A stretch of 35,868 bases of DNA from Gemmatimonadota bacterium (GTDB taxonomy: Bacteria > Gemmatimonadota > Gemmatimonadetes > Longimicrobiales > Gaopeijiaceae), in the NCBI GenBank assembly GCA_007125125.1, contig SLDT01000246.1:1-35868 (forward strand), written 5' to 3'. Position 1 is the first letter of the stretch. Each line of letters begins with the position of its first letter. The notes below the pieces were generated by a model that saw nothing but the letters and a program-made list of their open reading frames with translations, had not been told where the DNA came from and made no database searches. A program made the position numbers and the translations under genes. Shown in pieces: positions 25,483-32,195 of this stretch.

Positions 25483-25857
25483 TCAGTCGACCGAACTCCC
25501 GGACGTGCAGATGGGAAGCAGATCAGCGATCATGTTCGAGACGCATTCCCCCACGTCGAAGAGGCTGGAGTACCAGCAGGCGAGTCCCCAGAGGAAGCCT
25601 CCGCTCTCCCGACAGGTGTCCAGGGCATCGACTGCCCACGTCAGGCACTGCCCGAAGCGCTCGGTCAGGGTGCAGCCCCTGAGGGTCTCGCCATCCTGCA
25701 TGAGCGCCAGGCACCGCTCCAGCTCCTGCTCGAGCTCCTCCGAGAGGATTTCCTCTCCGTTGTCCTCCCCAATCTGGGCCAGCGCTTCGCCCTGCGAGAG
25801 CAGGAGCGTTCCTCCCGCGAGGGCGAGTGCACACGTCAACAGCCTGAGGGTCCTCAT
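25483..25857 (-). CDS. Small secreted protein with seven regularly spaced cysteines
   Basis: 124 aa, start fixed by GGAGGTG about 5 bp before the ATG. The signal peptide ends SQGEALA at residue 27. The mature chain of about 97 residues starts very acidic (EDNGEEILSEELEQELE). It has cysteines at 49, 62, 71, 82, 94, 105 and 117, so gaps are 9-13 residues and fairly even, suggesting helices tied by disulphides with one Cys free. I recognise no family. The QGEALA cleavage motif recalls the NVEALA peptides of Bacteroidota, which are also encoded beside six-bladed propeller genes; that parallel is inference. It is followed on the same strand by the propeller gene, with a hairpin between. Confidence 0.78.
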   Translation of the reverse strand: MRTLRLLTCALALAGGTLLLSQGEALAQIGEDNGEEILSEELEQELERCLALMQDGETLRGCTLTERFGQCLTWAVDALDTCRESGGFLWGLACWYSSLFDVGECVSNMIADLLPICTSGSSVD

Positions 25858-26085
25858 GATTCACCTCCAACATCGTGGATCCATGACTGGACGCCGGGCC
25901 GATGTGCCCGGGTCCACCCTCGTCCGGCGCCCGTCGAACTCGCTTCGGGGGGTCGTCGGAGAGGGCAAGCGACACCTCATCCAACTTCCGGACCCCGGAC
26001 TCCCCGAGGGGAAGGACCGATGGTCAAATGGGACCGAACCGCCCAATCGTCCAGCAATGGCGCGGATTCTCGCGGATCGCCGCCC

Positions 26086-26114
26086 TTGACGCTCGCGAAC
26101 GCCTCCCTTACCGT
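26086..26114 (+). promoter_or_regulatory. Promoter of the HU gene
   Basis: TTGACG (26086-26091), a 17-bp spacer and TACCGT (26109-26114) give a near-consensus -35 with a moderate -10. Transcription would begin near 26121, leaving an untranslated leader of about 175 nt, long for an HU gene. Confidence 0.6.
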
Positions 26115-26125
26115 TGATCCAACGT

Positions 26126-26147
26126 CCGGCCGGCTACTTCCGGAAGT
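26126..26147. promoter_or_regulatory. Palindromes at the start of the HU leader
   Basis: CCGGCCGG at 26126-26133 and the perfect 12-bp palindrome ACTTCCGGAAGT at 26136-26147 lie directly after the predicted transcription start. They could be an operator or fold in the mRNA leader; no regulator can be named. Confidence 0.4.
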
Positions 26148-26297
26148 TGCCGTTCGACGCCCGACGACAACGGAGCGCCTCTGGCCGCTGTCGCACCCGG
26201 ATTGAATCTCTGCTCCCGGGGTGCCGCTCCCCACCGCGATTCCCGAGGCGGGACGCAGACGGTCCCTCACACATCATCAAACCGAGGAGAAACGCTG

Positions 26298-26582
26298 ATG
26301 AACAAGTCCGAACTCGTGGATGCGCTGTCCAACGCGACTGGCCACTCCAAGACCGACGCCGCGGCGGCGATCGATGCACTGTTCGACACCAACAGCGGCG
26401 TGATCGCGAAGGCGCTCCAGAGTGGCGATCGGGTCCAGATCACCGGCTTCGGCACCTTCGAGACGAAGAGCCGCAAGGCGCGCACCGGCCGCAACCCCCG
26501 CACGGGCGAGACGATCGAGATTCCGCCGACCCGTTCGCCCGGCTTCCGCGCCGGCAAGGGACTCAAGGACGCGGTGAAGTAA
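26298..26582 (+). CDS. HU family DNA-binding protein
   Basis: 94 aa from the ATG at 26298, preceded by GAGGAGA. The start MNKSELVDALSNATGHSKTD and the beta-arm signature GFGTFETKSRKARTGRNPRT (cut here) followed by GETIEIPPT match HU throughout, and the length is normal. It is a small basic dimer that bends and compacts DNA. It is monocistronic, with its own promoter and a strong terminator immediately downstream. HU is preferred over IHF because of this arm sequence and the absence of the usual ihfA/ihfB neighbours. Confidence 0.96.
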   Translation: MNKSELVDALSNATGHSKTDAAAAIDALFDTNSGVIAKALQSGDRVQITGFGTFETKSRKARTGRNPRTGETIEIPPTRSPGFRAGKGLKDAVK

Positions 26583-26591
26583 GCCCTCGAC

Positions 26592-26611
26592 CCCGGCTCT
26601 CGAGCCGGGGG
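26592..26611. terminator. First hairpin after the HU gene
   Basis: CCCCGGCTC (26592-26600) pairs with GAGCCGGGG (26603-26611), a 9-bp GC-rich stem 9 bp after the HU stop. No T-run follows it, so it probably helps end or protect the HU message together with the stronger hairpin 20 bp further on. Confidence 0.6.
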
Positions 26612-26625
26612 CCGAGTAGATACGA

Positions 26626-26669
26626 AAAAGGGCCGCGCTCCTCCGGGAGCGCGGCCCTTTCTTCTGTTC
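26626..26669. terminator. Strong bidirectional intrinsic terminator
   Basis: GGGCCGCGCTC (26631-26641) and GAGCGCGGCCC (26647-26657) form a perfect 11-bp stem with loop TCCGG. TTTCTTCTGTTCT follows on +, and AAAAA at 26626-26630 gives a T5 run on the minus strand. It terminates HU on + and the pseudo-helicase operon (ending at 26691) on the minus strand. Confidence 0.93.
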
Positions 26670-26690
26670 TGATGGGTCCTCGACACCCGA

Positions 26691-28295
26691 TCAGCGGCCC
26701 CGGTGCGGCCCTCCCCTGCCACCGCCCTGCCGGCCTCCGCCTCCGCGGGGGTCATTGCGGTCGAAGTCGGCCCGGACACTCCTTCCCCGAATCGTGATCC
26801 CGTTCAGTGCCTGGATGACCCGGTCCGCGACCACGGACTCGACCTCCACGCGGGTGTACGTATCCCGGATCTCGATGCGGCCGACCTGAGTTCCCTGAAC
26901 GTCGGTCTCTCCCGTGATGGCGCCGAGGATGTCACCTGCTCGCGCGCCGTCGCGTTCTCCCACGGTGAGAAAGAGCTTGGACCAGGAGGGTGGCCGGGAG
27001 TCCGCCTGGGGGCGGCCGGGGTGCGCGGCTCTCGCCACGACGGCCGTAGGCGAGGCCACGGCGCCCTTCCTCCGGAGAATCGCGGTCATCGCCGCTGCCA
27101 GCTCGATCCCGCTCCACCGCTCGAGGAGTGGCTCGAGGAGGGCCACGTACGCTGCGAGGTCCTCCTCGTCGAGGACCTCCTCGAGGGAGCTGCGGAAGGC
27201 CTCCGCGTCGTCGAGGGCCGAAACGGGTCGGGCGGGAACCTCCTGGAGCCGGTATCCGGCCTCGGCCGCCGCCCTCCTGAGGTGGGGCACCTCGCGCGCA
27301 TGAGCGATCACGACTCCCCGCCGGGGCGCGATTGCATGCCGGCGATCGAGCGTGTCCGTGTCGGGAGGCACGTCGGCCGAGACCACCGACACGTCTTCCG
27401 GGTCGGCGATCGACTCCTCGAGGAGCCGACGCGCCTCGGGCGGAGACACGGAGAGCCAGACCGGGACGTTCACATCGCCCACGACCCCCGAGGCGTAACC
27501 ATGCACGAGGAGGTGGTCGGCGGCATCGGCAGCCCGATCCTCGTTGCGGAAGAAGCAGATCACATGACGCGCGCCCTCGTCGAGAACATCGGACACGGCC
27601 GAGACGAGGGCTTGCGTGGTTCCTCGCCCCTCGACGGTCAGGACCTTGAGCGCGCCACGCTGGACCGGTGACTCCTCCCCGTCTCCCGCAGCGGCATCAC
27701 TCGGAACGAAGACCGACCGGGCAAAGTGCCGCTCGACGAAGCTCCGAGCCTCCTTCGTGAGGGGGTCGCCAAGGACGATCCCCTGAAGCTCCTCGCCCCG
27801 CAGCAGCGAGACGATCTCGTCGACCTTCTTAGTGCCCTCGCCGTCGAGGGTCATTCCGGCCCCGTCCAGGACGAGGATCGAGACGCCCGATACCGAGACC
27901 TCGCCGGACTCGACCGCCGACGAGAGGTCGTCAGAGGTCGTGAACAGGATGTCTGCGAGTTCCGGGAGTGCCCAGTCTCCTCCGAGCGCGGCAACCCGAT
28001 GCCCGGTCGCAAGGGCCAGCCTGCCCAGGAAGCGAGCGGCCTCGATCGCTGCCGGGCGGGTCGGGGTGATCACGAGGCCGCCGGGCTGCCCAGCCTCGGC
28101 GGGCAGCCGGTCCAGAAGGGGTGCTCCGTAGGCGAGCAGGACCCCGGCCCCCGGGCCAGCCCGCACTGCGGCGGAGTGTCCCTTGCGCAGCACCGGGATC
28201 GAATCCTGCTGGATCGCCGTCGGGGCCTCGATCCCCTCGGCGGCGAGCGCTTCGACCAGGTCGGGCTTCAGCCCGAGATCTTCAAATGATTCCAT
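26691..28295 (-). CDS. DeaD/CsdA-like DEAD-box protein with decayed ATPase motifs and intact RNA-binding domain
   Basis: 534 aa from the ATG at 28295 (GGGAGA upstream); an in-frame ATG at 28337 lacks a Shine-Dalgarno. The Q-motif region is normal (F4; IEAPTAIQQ 22-30). Motif I is AGPGAGV (46-52), with Ala and Gly replacing the Lys-Thr of TGSGKT. Motif II is DGAG (144-147) instead of DEAD. SAT, ATDxxxRGLD and HRxGRxxR are not recognisable. The part after the RecA folds, from about 364 (FRSSLEEVLDEEDLAAYVAL, then ELAAAMTAIL), matches DeaD/CsdA. Residues 438-512 are an intact DbpA-type RNA-binding domain (KLFLTVGERDGARAGDILGA), followed by an RGG-type tail (GGGGRQGGGRGGPHRGR). The frame is open and length normal, so this is not a fresh pseudogene. 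It overlaps the 103-aa gene by 14 bp. Probably an RNA binder without helicase activity. Confidence 0.9.
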   Translation of the reverse strand: MESFEDLGLKPDLVEALAAEGIEAPTAIQQDSIPVLRKGHSAAVRAGPGAGVLLAYGAPLLDRLPAEAGQPGGLVITPTRPAAIEAARFLGRLALATGHRVAALGGDWALPELADILFTTSDDLSSAVESGEVSVSGVSILVLDGAGMTLDGEGTKKVDEIVSLLRGEELQGIVLGDPLTKEARSFVERHFARSVFVPSDAAAGDGEESPVQRGALKVLTVEGRGTTQALVSAVSDVLDEGARHVICFFRNEDRAADAADHLLVHGYASGVVGDVNVPVWLSVSPPEARRLLEESIADPEDVSVVSADVPPDTDTLDRRHAIAPRRGVVIAHAREVPHLRRAAAEAGYRLQEVPARPVSALDDAEAFRSSLEEVLDEEDLAAYVALLEPLLERWSGIELAAAMTAILRRKGAVASPTAVVARAAHPGRPQADSRPPSWSKLFLTVGERDGARAGDILGAITGETDVQGTQVGRIEIRDTYTRVEVESVVADRVIQALNGITIRGRSVRADFDRNDPRGGGGRQGGGRGGPHRGR

Positions 28296-28593
28296 CGGGC
28301 TCTCCCGAGCCGGGGCCGCCCCGGTCTTCCGGTTCATAGGGCAGTCGGTTCAGGAACCGCTGCACTTCGTAGTCGAGTCTCGAGGTGCGCAGCCGATCGG
28401 TCTCGGCCGTCACCTCGGTGTAGAGTGCATGGGGGTGAGCGTGCAGGACCACCGTCCCCTCGTCACCCGAATAGGTCGCGCCATGCTCCGACTCGCGCGA
28501 CCGCGCGACCCCGACCAGCCGGGGCAGGATCTCCTGGGCCCGCTCCAGCACCTCGGCTGGACGCAGCGCCGTCTTTCTCACATAACCGGCCAT
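28282..28593 (-). CDS. Conserved-looking 103-aa protein of unknown function
   Basis: 103 aa, ATG preceded by GAGGAGA. No signal peptide. It begins GYVRKTALRPAEVLERAQ, has a strand-like centre (GATYSGDEGTVVLHAHPHAL), a helix (TSRLDYEVQRFLNRLPYEP), and a Gly/Pro/acidic tail. I recognise no family. Its start lies 9 bp after the kappa/DsbA-fold gene, and its end overlaps the pseudo-helicase by 14 bp, so all three are probably one transcript. Confidence 0.68.
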   Translation of the reverse strand: MAGYVRKTALRPAEVLERAQEILPRLVGVARSRESEHGATYSGDEGTVVLHAHPHALYTEVTAETDRLRTSRLDYEVQRFLNRLPYEPEDRGGPGSGEPDGII

Positions 28594-28602
28594 CTCGTCT
28601 CC

Positions 28603-29220
28603 TCACTCATCCATGATCGGGGAGTGCACGTCCGGCGACTCCCCCTTCGACAGGTCGATCCCACGCAGAAAGCCGTCGAGTTCCTCCCAGGTGCGGAAGC
28701 CCTCGAGGCGCGCACCGCCCGCGACGATGGTTGGCACGCCACGGATCCCGCGGGAGCCAGCCTCGCGTCGTGCCTCCTCGACCGCCGGTGTGAACCGGTC
28801 CACGCCGAGCACAGTTCGGGCCTCGGCCGGATCAAGTCCGGATTCCTCCGCGACCTGCAGGAGCAGGTCGACGCGTCCAAGGTCCTCGCCTCTCTCGAAG
28901 CGGGCCGCGAAGAGTGCACCGATCACGGCGAACTCGCAACCCTTCTCACGCGCGAAGAGGCTCAGCTCGATTCCCTTTCGGCTCCATGGAGCCACCGACG
29001 GGGGCTCGAAGCGGATCCCGGCCTCGTCCGCGAGCGTGGCCATGGCATCGCGAAGCGCCTTCCACCCCGGATCCTCATCCGTGACGAAGGGCGCAGGTGG
29101 CGGGCGAAGCTCGAGCGGCAGCGCAAGCAGACCGGCCCCCGACCCCGACTTCAGGAGCTGGTCGAGCCGCCTCCAGACCAGGTAGGACCCCGGATCGATC
29201 AGGTCGTAGGCAAAGAGCAT
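28603..29220 (-). CDS. DsbA/GST-kappa-fold protein without CxxC
   Basis: 205 aa from the ATG at 29220, preceded by GGGAGGG. The N terminus MLFAYDLIDPGSYLVWRRL is placed like the active site of DsbA/FrnE proteins. Where DsbA proteins have CPxC, it reads DPGSYL, closer to the serine-type site of 2-hydroxychromene-2-carboxylate isomerase and GST-kappa enzymes. The cis-Pro loop is GVPTIV near residue 165. There is no signal peptide, so it is cytoplasmic. A disulphide role is unlikely; a glutathione- or thiol-dependent isomerase, or a binding role, is possible. It is first gene of the pseudo-helicase operon, with a TACAAT -10 element upstream. Confidence 0.78.
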   Translation of the reverse strand: MLFAYDLIDPGSYLVWRRLDQLLKSGSGAGLLALPLELRPPPAPFVTDEDPGWKALRDAMATLADEAGIRFEPPSVAPWSRKGIELSLFAREKGCEFAVIGALFAARFERGEDLGRVDLLLQVAEESGLDPAEARTVLGVDRFTPAVEEARREAGSRGIRGVPTIVAGGARLEGFRTWEELDGFLRGIDLSKGESPDVHSPIMDE

Positions 29221-29239
29221 GGCCCTCCCGGGGCCGCTG

Positions 29240-29245
29240 ATTGTA
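29240..29245 (-). promoter_or_regulatory. -10 element for the kappa/DsbA-pseudo-helicase operon
   Basis: On the minus strand the hexamer is TACAAT, a strong -10, about 20 bp before the ATG at 29220. The -35 region is poor (near GAGATT), so it may be weak or activator-dependent, and the leader would be only about 12 nt. Confidence 0.45.
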
Positions 29246-29311
29246 CACGGGATGAGCGATGAATCTCGATCCGGATCGGTCTGGTGGCAACCTCTCCCCG
29301 GGTCGCCCGCC

Positions 29312-29341
29312 TTGCCCCGCGGGGCGCTGAAGAGAGATATT
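29312..29341 (+). promoter_or_regulatory. Promoter of the aminotransferase gene
   Basis: TTGCCC (29312-29317), an 18-bp spacer and GATATT (29336-29341) lie about 70 bp before the aminotransferase start, in the gap between divergent genes. Confidence 0.5.
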
Positions 29342-29409
29342 GCGCACCCGTGCACCCCCGGGAAGGGGGAGCGGCCACCTGTTCACCCCCGCCCGCCCTG
29401 GTCCGCCCC

Positions 29410-30612
29410 ATGGAACTGAGCCCCAACGTAGCCGCGCTCCAGCCCTCGGCCACCATCGCCGTGAGCACCCTCGCCCGAACACTGCGCAGCGAGGGACGGG
29501 ACATCCTCGACCTGAGTGCCGGAGAACCCGACTTTCCCACCCCGGCGTGGATCTGCGACGCCGCAGTCAGGGGAATCCGGGAGGGGATGACCCGCTACAC
29601 CCCGGCTCCCGGGCTCCCGGCGCTGCGGGCGGCTGTGGCAGCCGGCGCCCGTGCGGGTGGCGCGCACCCCGAATGGGCCATCGAGAGCGACGCGGTCGTG
29701 GTCTCGTCCGGCGCCAAGCAGGCTCTGTTCAACGCCTGCTTCTCCCTCTTCGGTCCGGACGACGAGGTCATCATCGCTACTCCCTACTGGACGAGCTACC
29801 CCGAGATCGTCGGGCTTGCCCGGGCGAGTTCGGTCTTCGTCGCCGGGCCCGAGGAGAATGGCTTCCGCCTCACCCCGGCCGAGCTCGACGCGGTGGCCAC
29901 CGACCGGACGCGGGGGCTGATCCTCTGCTCCCCCTCGAATCCCTCCGGAGCCGTCTACTCCCACGAGGGGCTCCGTGCGATCGCGAAGTGGGCGCGCGAG
30001 CGGAACGTTGTCCTGATCTCGGACGAGATCTACCGGTGGATCCACTTCGGGGACGAGGAGCAGGCCCCCGGGCTCCTCTCCCTTGCCCCGGACGAGGTCG
30101 GGCCCTTCGTCGTGATCGACGGCGTCTCGAAGAGCTGCGCGATGACGGGATGGCGCATCGGGTGGTCGATCACCGAGCCCGCGCTCGCGAAGAAGCTCGG
30201 CGCCCTCCAGAGCCACACGACCTCGAACGCGGCCACCCCCTCCCAGGCCGCCGCCCTCGCCGCCCTCACCGACGCAGAGCGCACCCGGGGCGAGATCCGC
30301 TCCATGGTCACCGCCTTTCGCCGGCGCCGCGACCTCGTCGTCGCCCGGGTCCGCGAGTGGCTCCCGCACCTCTCCTTCATCGAACCCCAGGGGGCCTTCT
30401 ACCTCTTCCTGCGGGTCGACGGGGAGTACCGCGACGGGGTGACCGACTCCACCGCCTGGTGCTCGCACGTGCTCGAGGAGACCGGGGTCGCGATGGTGCC
30501 CGGCGCCGCCTTCGGCGATGACCGCTACGTTCGGCTCAGCTACGCCACTTCCGACGACATACTGGAAGAAGCGATCCGGCGCCTCGCCGAGGACCGCGCA
30601 CCCCTCACCTGA
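29410..30612 (+). CDS. PLP-dependent class I aminotransferase (aspartate aminotransferase type)
   Basis: 400 aa from the ATG at 29410; the open frame upstream is the promoter region. Fold-type I aminotransferase features are LSAGEPDFPTP at the start, YTPAPGLPALRAAVA, the cofactor-binding VVSSGAKQALFNACF, ILCSPSNPSGAVY, DEIYRWIHF, and the Schiff-base Lys in VIDGVSKSCAMTGWRIGW. The C-terminal Arg that binds the substrate carboxylate is in DRYVRLSYA. It resembles the AspB/AspC group (1-gamma) that transfers amino groups between aspartate or similar amino acids and 2-oxoglutarate. No Shine-Dalgarno is evident. It overlaps the convergent kinase gene by 8 bp. Confidence 0.93.
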   Translation: MELSPNVAALQPSATIAVSTLARTLRSEGRDILDLSAGEPDFPTPAWICDAAVRGIREGMTRYTPAPGLPALRAAVAAGARAGGAHPEWAIESDAVVVSSGAKQALFNACFSLFGPDDEVIIATPYWTSYPEIVGLARASSVFVAGPEENGFRLTPAELDAVATDRTRGLILCSPSNPSGAVYSHEGLRAIAKWARERNVVLISDEIYRWIHFGDEEQAPGLLSLAPDEVGPFVVIDGVSKSCAMTGWRIGWSITEPALAKKLGALQSHTTSNAATPSQAAALAALTDAERTRGEIRSMVTAFRRRRDLVVARVREWLPHLSFIEPQGAFYLFLRVDGEYRDGVTDSTAWCSHVLEETGVAMVPGAAFGDDRYVRLSYATSDDILEEAIRRLAEDRAPLT

Positions 30613-31528
30613 GGCGGGCCACCACCGAGCGCAGCGTCTCGAGGGTGCGCACCCGGTAGCCACCCCCGAAGAGCCGCACGTGCACGAGGAGGGGGTAGAG
30701 GGCGTAGATCGACCGGCGCACCTCCCGGTACCCGGGAAGAATCGGGCTTTCCGCCTCGATCGCCCGGAACACCTCCCGGTCGAAGCCGCCGAAGAGCTCC
30801 ATCATCGCGAGGTCCACCTCCCGGTGCCCCCGGTAGCTCGAGGGGTCGATGAGCCATGCCTCGCTCCGCGCGTCGACCACGACGTTTCCCGACCAGAGGT
30901 CCCCGTGGAGGAGCGCGATCCCGTCGGCCTCCCAACCCGCAAGGGCCCCCTCCATCGAGCCGAGGAGCCATTCCATCTCGGCATCGGCCCCGCCGTCGAG
31001 TGCCCCCGCGCGGCGCACCTCCTCCCATCGCTGACCGAGGCGCGCCTCGGCCCAGAACCGGGGCCAGGAGAGCCCCCCGGGATTCATCTGCTCGAGGGGT
31101 CCGATCCGGTTCGGGGCGTCCCACCCCGGCTCCGCGCCCGGGAGCGGGCGGTGGAGCCGCGCCAGCCCCTGGCCGAGCGCCCGGGGAGTGTCAGGGCTCG
31201 CCGCACCTGGCTCGATCCACTCGAGGAGGAGCCAGCTCGGTCCGGGCCCGACCTCTTCCGAGACGCCCAGCACGCGGGGCACGGGAGGGCCACCCGCAGC
31301 CGCGAGGGCACGGAGGCCCGATGCCTCCTGGGCGAACCCGCCTCTTACCGGGTCGAGAGCCCACTTCACGAAGGCAAGGCGACCACCCTCGGTCTCGAGG
31401 CGGGCCGCCGGATGAATGCAGCCGCCACCAAGGCGTTCCACGAAGCGGACAGGGTCCGGCGCCACCTCGCCGAGCTGGAGCTCGACTTCGCTGCGAACGC
31501 CGGGAGGAAGGGTGTCCGGGTCCGGCAT
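30605..31528 (-). CDS. Fructosamine/ketosamine-3-kinase family protein
   Basis: 307 aa. The kinase-like fold is diagnosed by LLHGDLWSGNVVVDAR (catalytic loop) and LIDPSSYRGHREVDLAMMEL continuing into FGGF (metal-binding Asp), both close to the fructosamine-3-kinase consensus. RLGGGCIHPAARLET and AFVKWA cover the nucleotide loop and Lys. The family phosphorylates ketosamines on protein-bound sugars so that they fall off (deglycation); many bacterial members prefer ribulosamines or erythrulosamines. It starts 3 bp after the phosphatase gene, so the two form an operon that fits sequential action on a 5-phosphorylated ribulosamine. Confidence 0.92.
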   Translation of the reverse strand: MPDPDTLPPGVRSEVELQLGEVAPDPVRFVERLGGGCIHPAARLETEGGRLAFVKWALDPVRGGFAQEASGLRALAAAGGPPVPRVLGVSEEVGPGPSWLLLEWIEPGAASPDTPRALGQGLARLHRPLPGAEPGWDAPNRIGPLEQMNPGGLSWPRFWAEARLGQRWEEVRRAGALDGGADAEMEWLLGSMEGALAGWEADGIALLHGDLWSGNVVVDARSEAWLIDPSSYRGHREVDLAMMELFGGFDREVFRAIEAESPILPGYREVRRSIYALYPLLVHVRLFGGGYRVRTLETLRSVVARLR

Positions 31529-31531
31529 CGT

Positions 31532-32026
31532 TCAGCGGTGCGGTCCGCCCTCGAGGTGGTCGAGAAGCTCGGAGCAGGAGCGATGGACCATGTCGAAGAC
31601 GCGTTCGAATCCATCGGGCCCCCCATAATAGGGGTCAGGCACGTCGAGGTCGTCCGTGGCCTCGGGATCGAACTCGCGCAGAAGGCGAATCCTTGCCCCC
31701 TGCCCCTGTCCGATCTCGTGGGCATCGAGGCGATTCTGCTCATCCATCGCGACGATGAGGTCGAAACGGTCGAAGTCGGAGGGTTCGAGGCGGCGGGCTG
31801 AACCCTCGAGGCGGATCCCGTTCCGGAGGGCGACCTCGACGGAGCGCGGGTCGGGGCGCTCCCCGACATGCCAGCCACCCGTTCCCGCGGAATCGACCTC
31901 GTAACGGTTGGCGATTCCCGCGCTTCGGGCGAGGTCGCGGAAGACCCCCTCGGCCAGAGGTGAGCGGCAGATGTTGCCGAGGCAGACGAAGAGGATCGAG
32001 CGGGGCGTGGCGTCGGGAGAGGGCAT
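31532..32026 (-). CDS. Low-molecular-weight protein-tyrosine-phosphatase family protein
   Basis: 164 aa from the ATG at 32026. The CX5R phosphate loop is CLGNICRS near the N terminus, and the general-acid Asp is in VPDPYYGG. ILFVCLGNICRSPLAEGVF and YEVDSAGTGGWHVGERPD are typical of the family, and the length is normal. These enzymes dephosphorylate tyrosine on proteins, but members encoded beside fructosamine kinases are proposed, from work on the human homologue, to remove the 5-phosphate from protein-bound ribulosamine. Position directly before the kinase gene favours that role here. No clear Shine-Dalgarno is seen. Confidence 0.93.
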   Translation of the reverse strand: MPSPDATPRSILFVCLGNICRSPLAEGVFRDLARSAGIANRYEVDSAGTGGWHVGERPDPRSVEVALRNGIRLEGSARRLEPSDFDRFDLIVAMDEQNRLDAHEIGQGQGARIRLLREFDPEATDDLDVPDPYYGGPDGFERVFDMVHRSCSELLDHLEGGPHR

Positions 32027-32109
32027 GGCATCGGGGTCGGGCGAACAGGTACCGCGGCCACAGGCAGTCCCCTGCACGGCGGGGAATGGGCGGAACCACG
32101 GCGCACGGT

Positions 32110-32115
32110 TACAAT
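32110..32115 (+). promoter_or_regulatory. -10 element of the DEAD-box helicase operon
   Basis: GGTTACAATATAAGG contains TACAAT at 32110-32115, an AT-rich island in GC-rich surroundings, with TATAAG overlapping next to it. No good -35 is visible. Transcription would start about 75 bp before the likely helicase start. Confidence 0.5.
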
Positions 32116-32195
32116 ATAAGGTCTGGGCTTCTGCGGCCGTAGTCGGTTCCTCGCCGCTGGATGGACCCGAACTGGAACCCGATCCGGAGTTGTGC

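Larger units (their letters stand above)
25858..26297. other. Intergenic region between the Cys-rich protein gene and the HU gene
   Basis: 440 bp without a credible gene; the short open frames here lack a Shine-Dalgarno and coding character. It holds the ribosome-binding site of the minus-strand Cys-rich gene at the left end, the HU promoter at 26086-26114, and a leader of about 175 nt containing a 12-bp palindrome. I found no clear promoter for the minus-strand gene. Confidence 0.6.

Noticed and set aside
26202-26297. 32-residue upstream extension of the HU frame
   Set aside because: HU proteins begin at MNKSEL, and GAGGAGA sits right before that ATG.
31908-32195. 96-residue upstream extension of the DEAD-box helicase frame
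   Set aside because: It runs through the promoter region and antisense to the phosphatase start, and has no helicase similarity.
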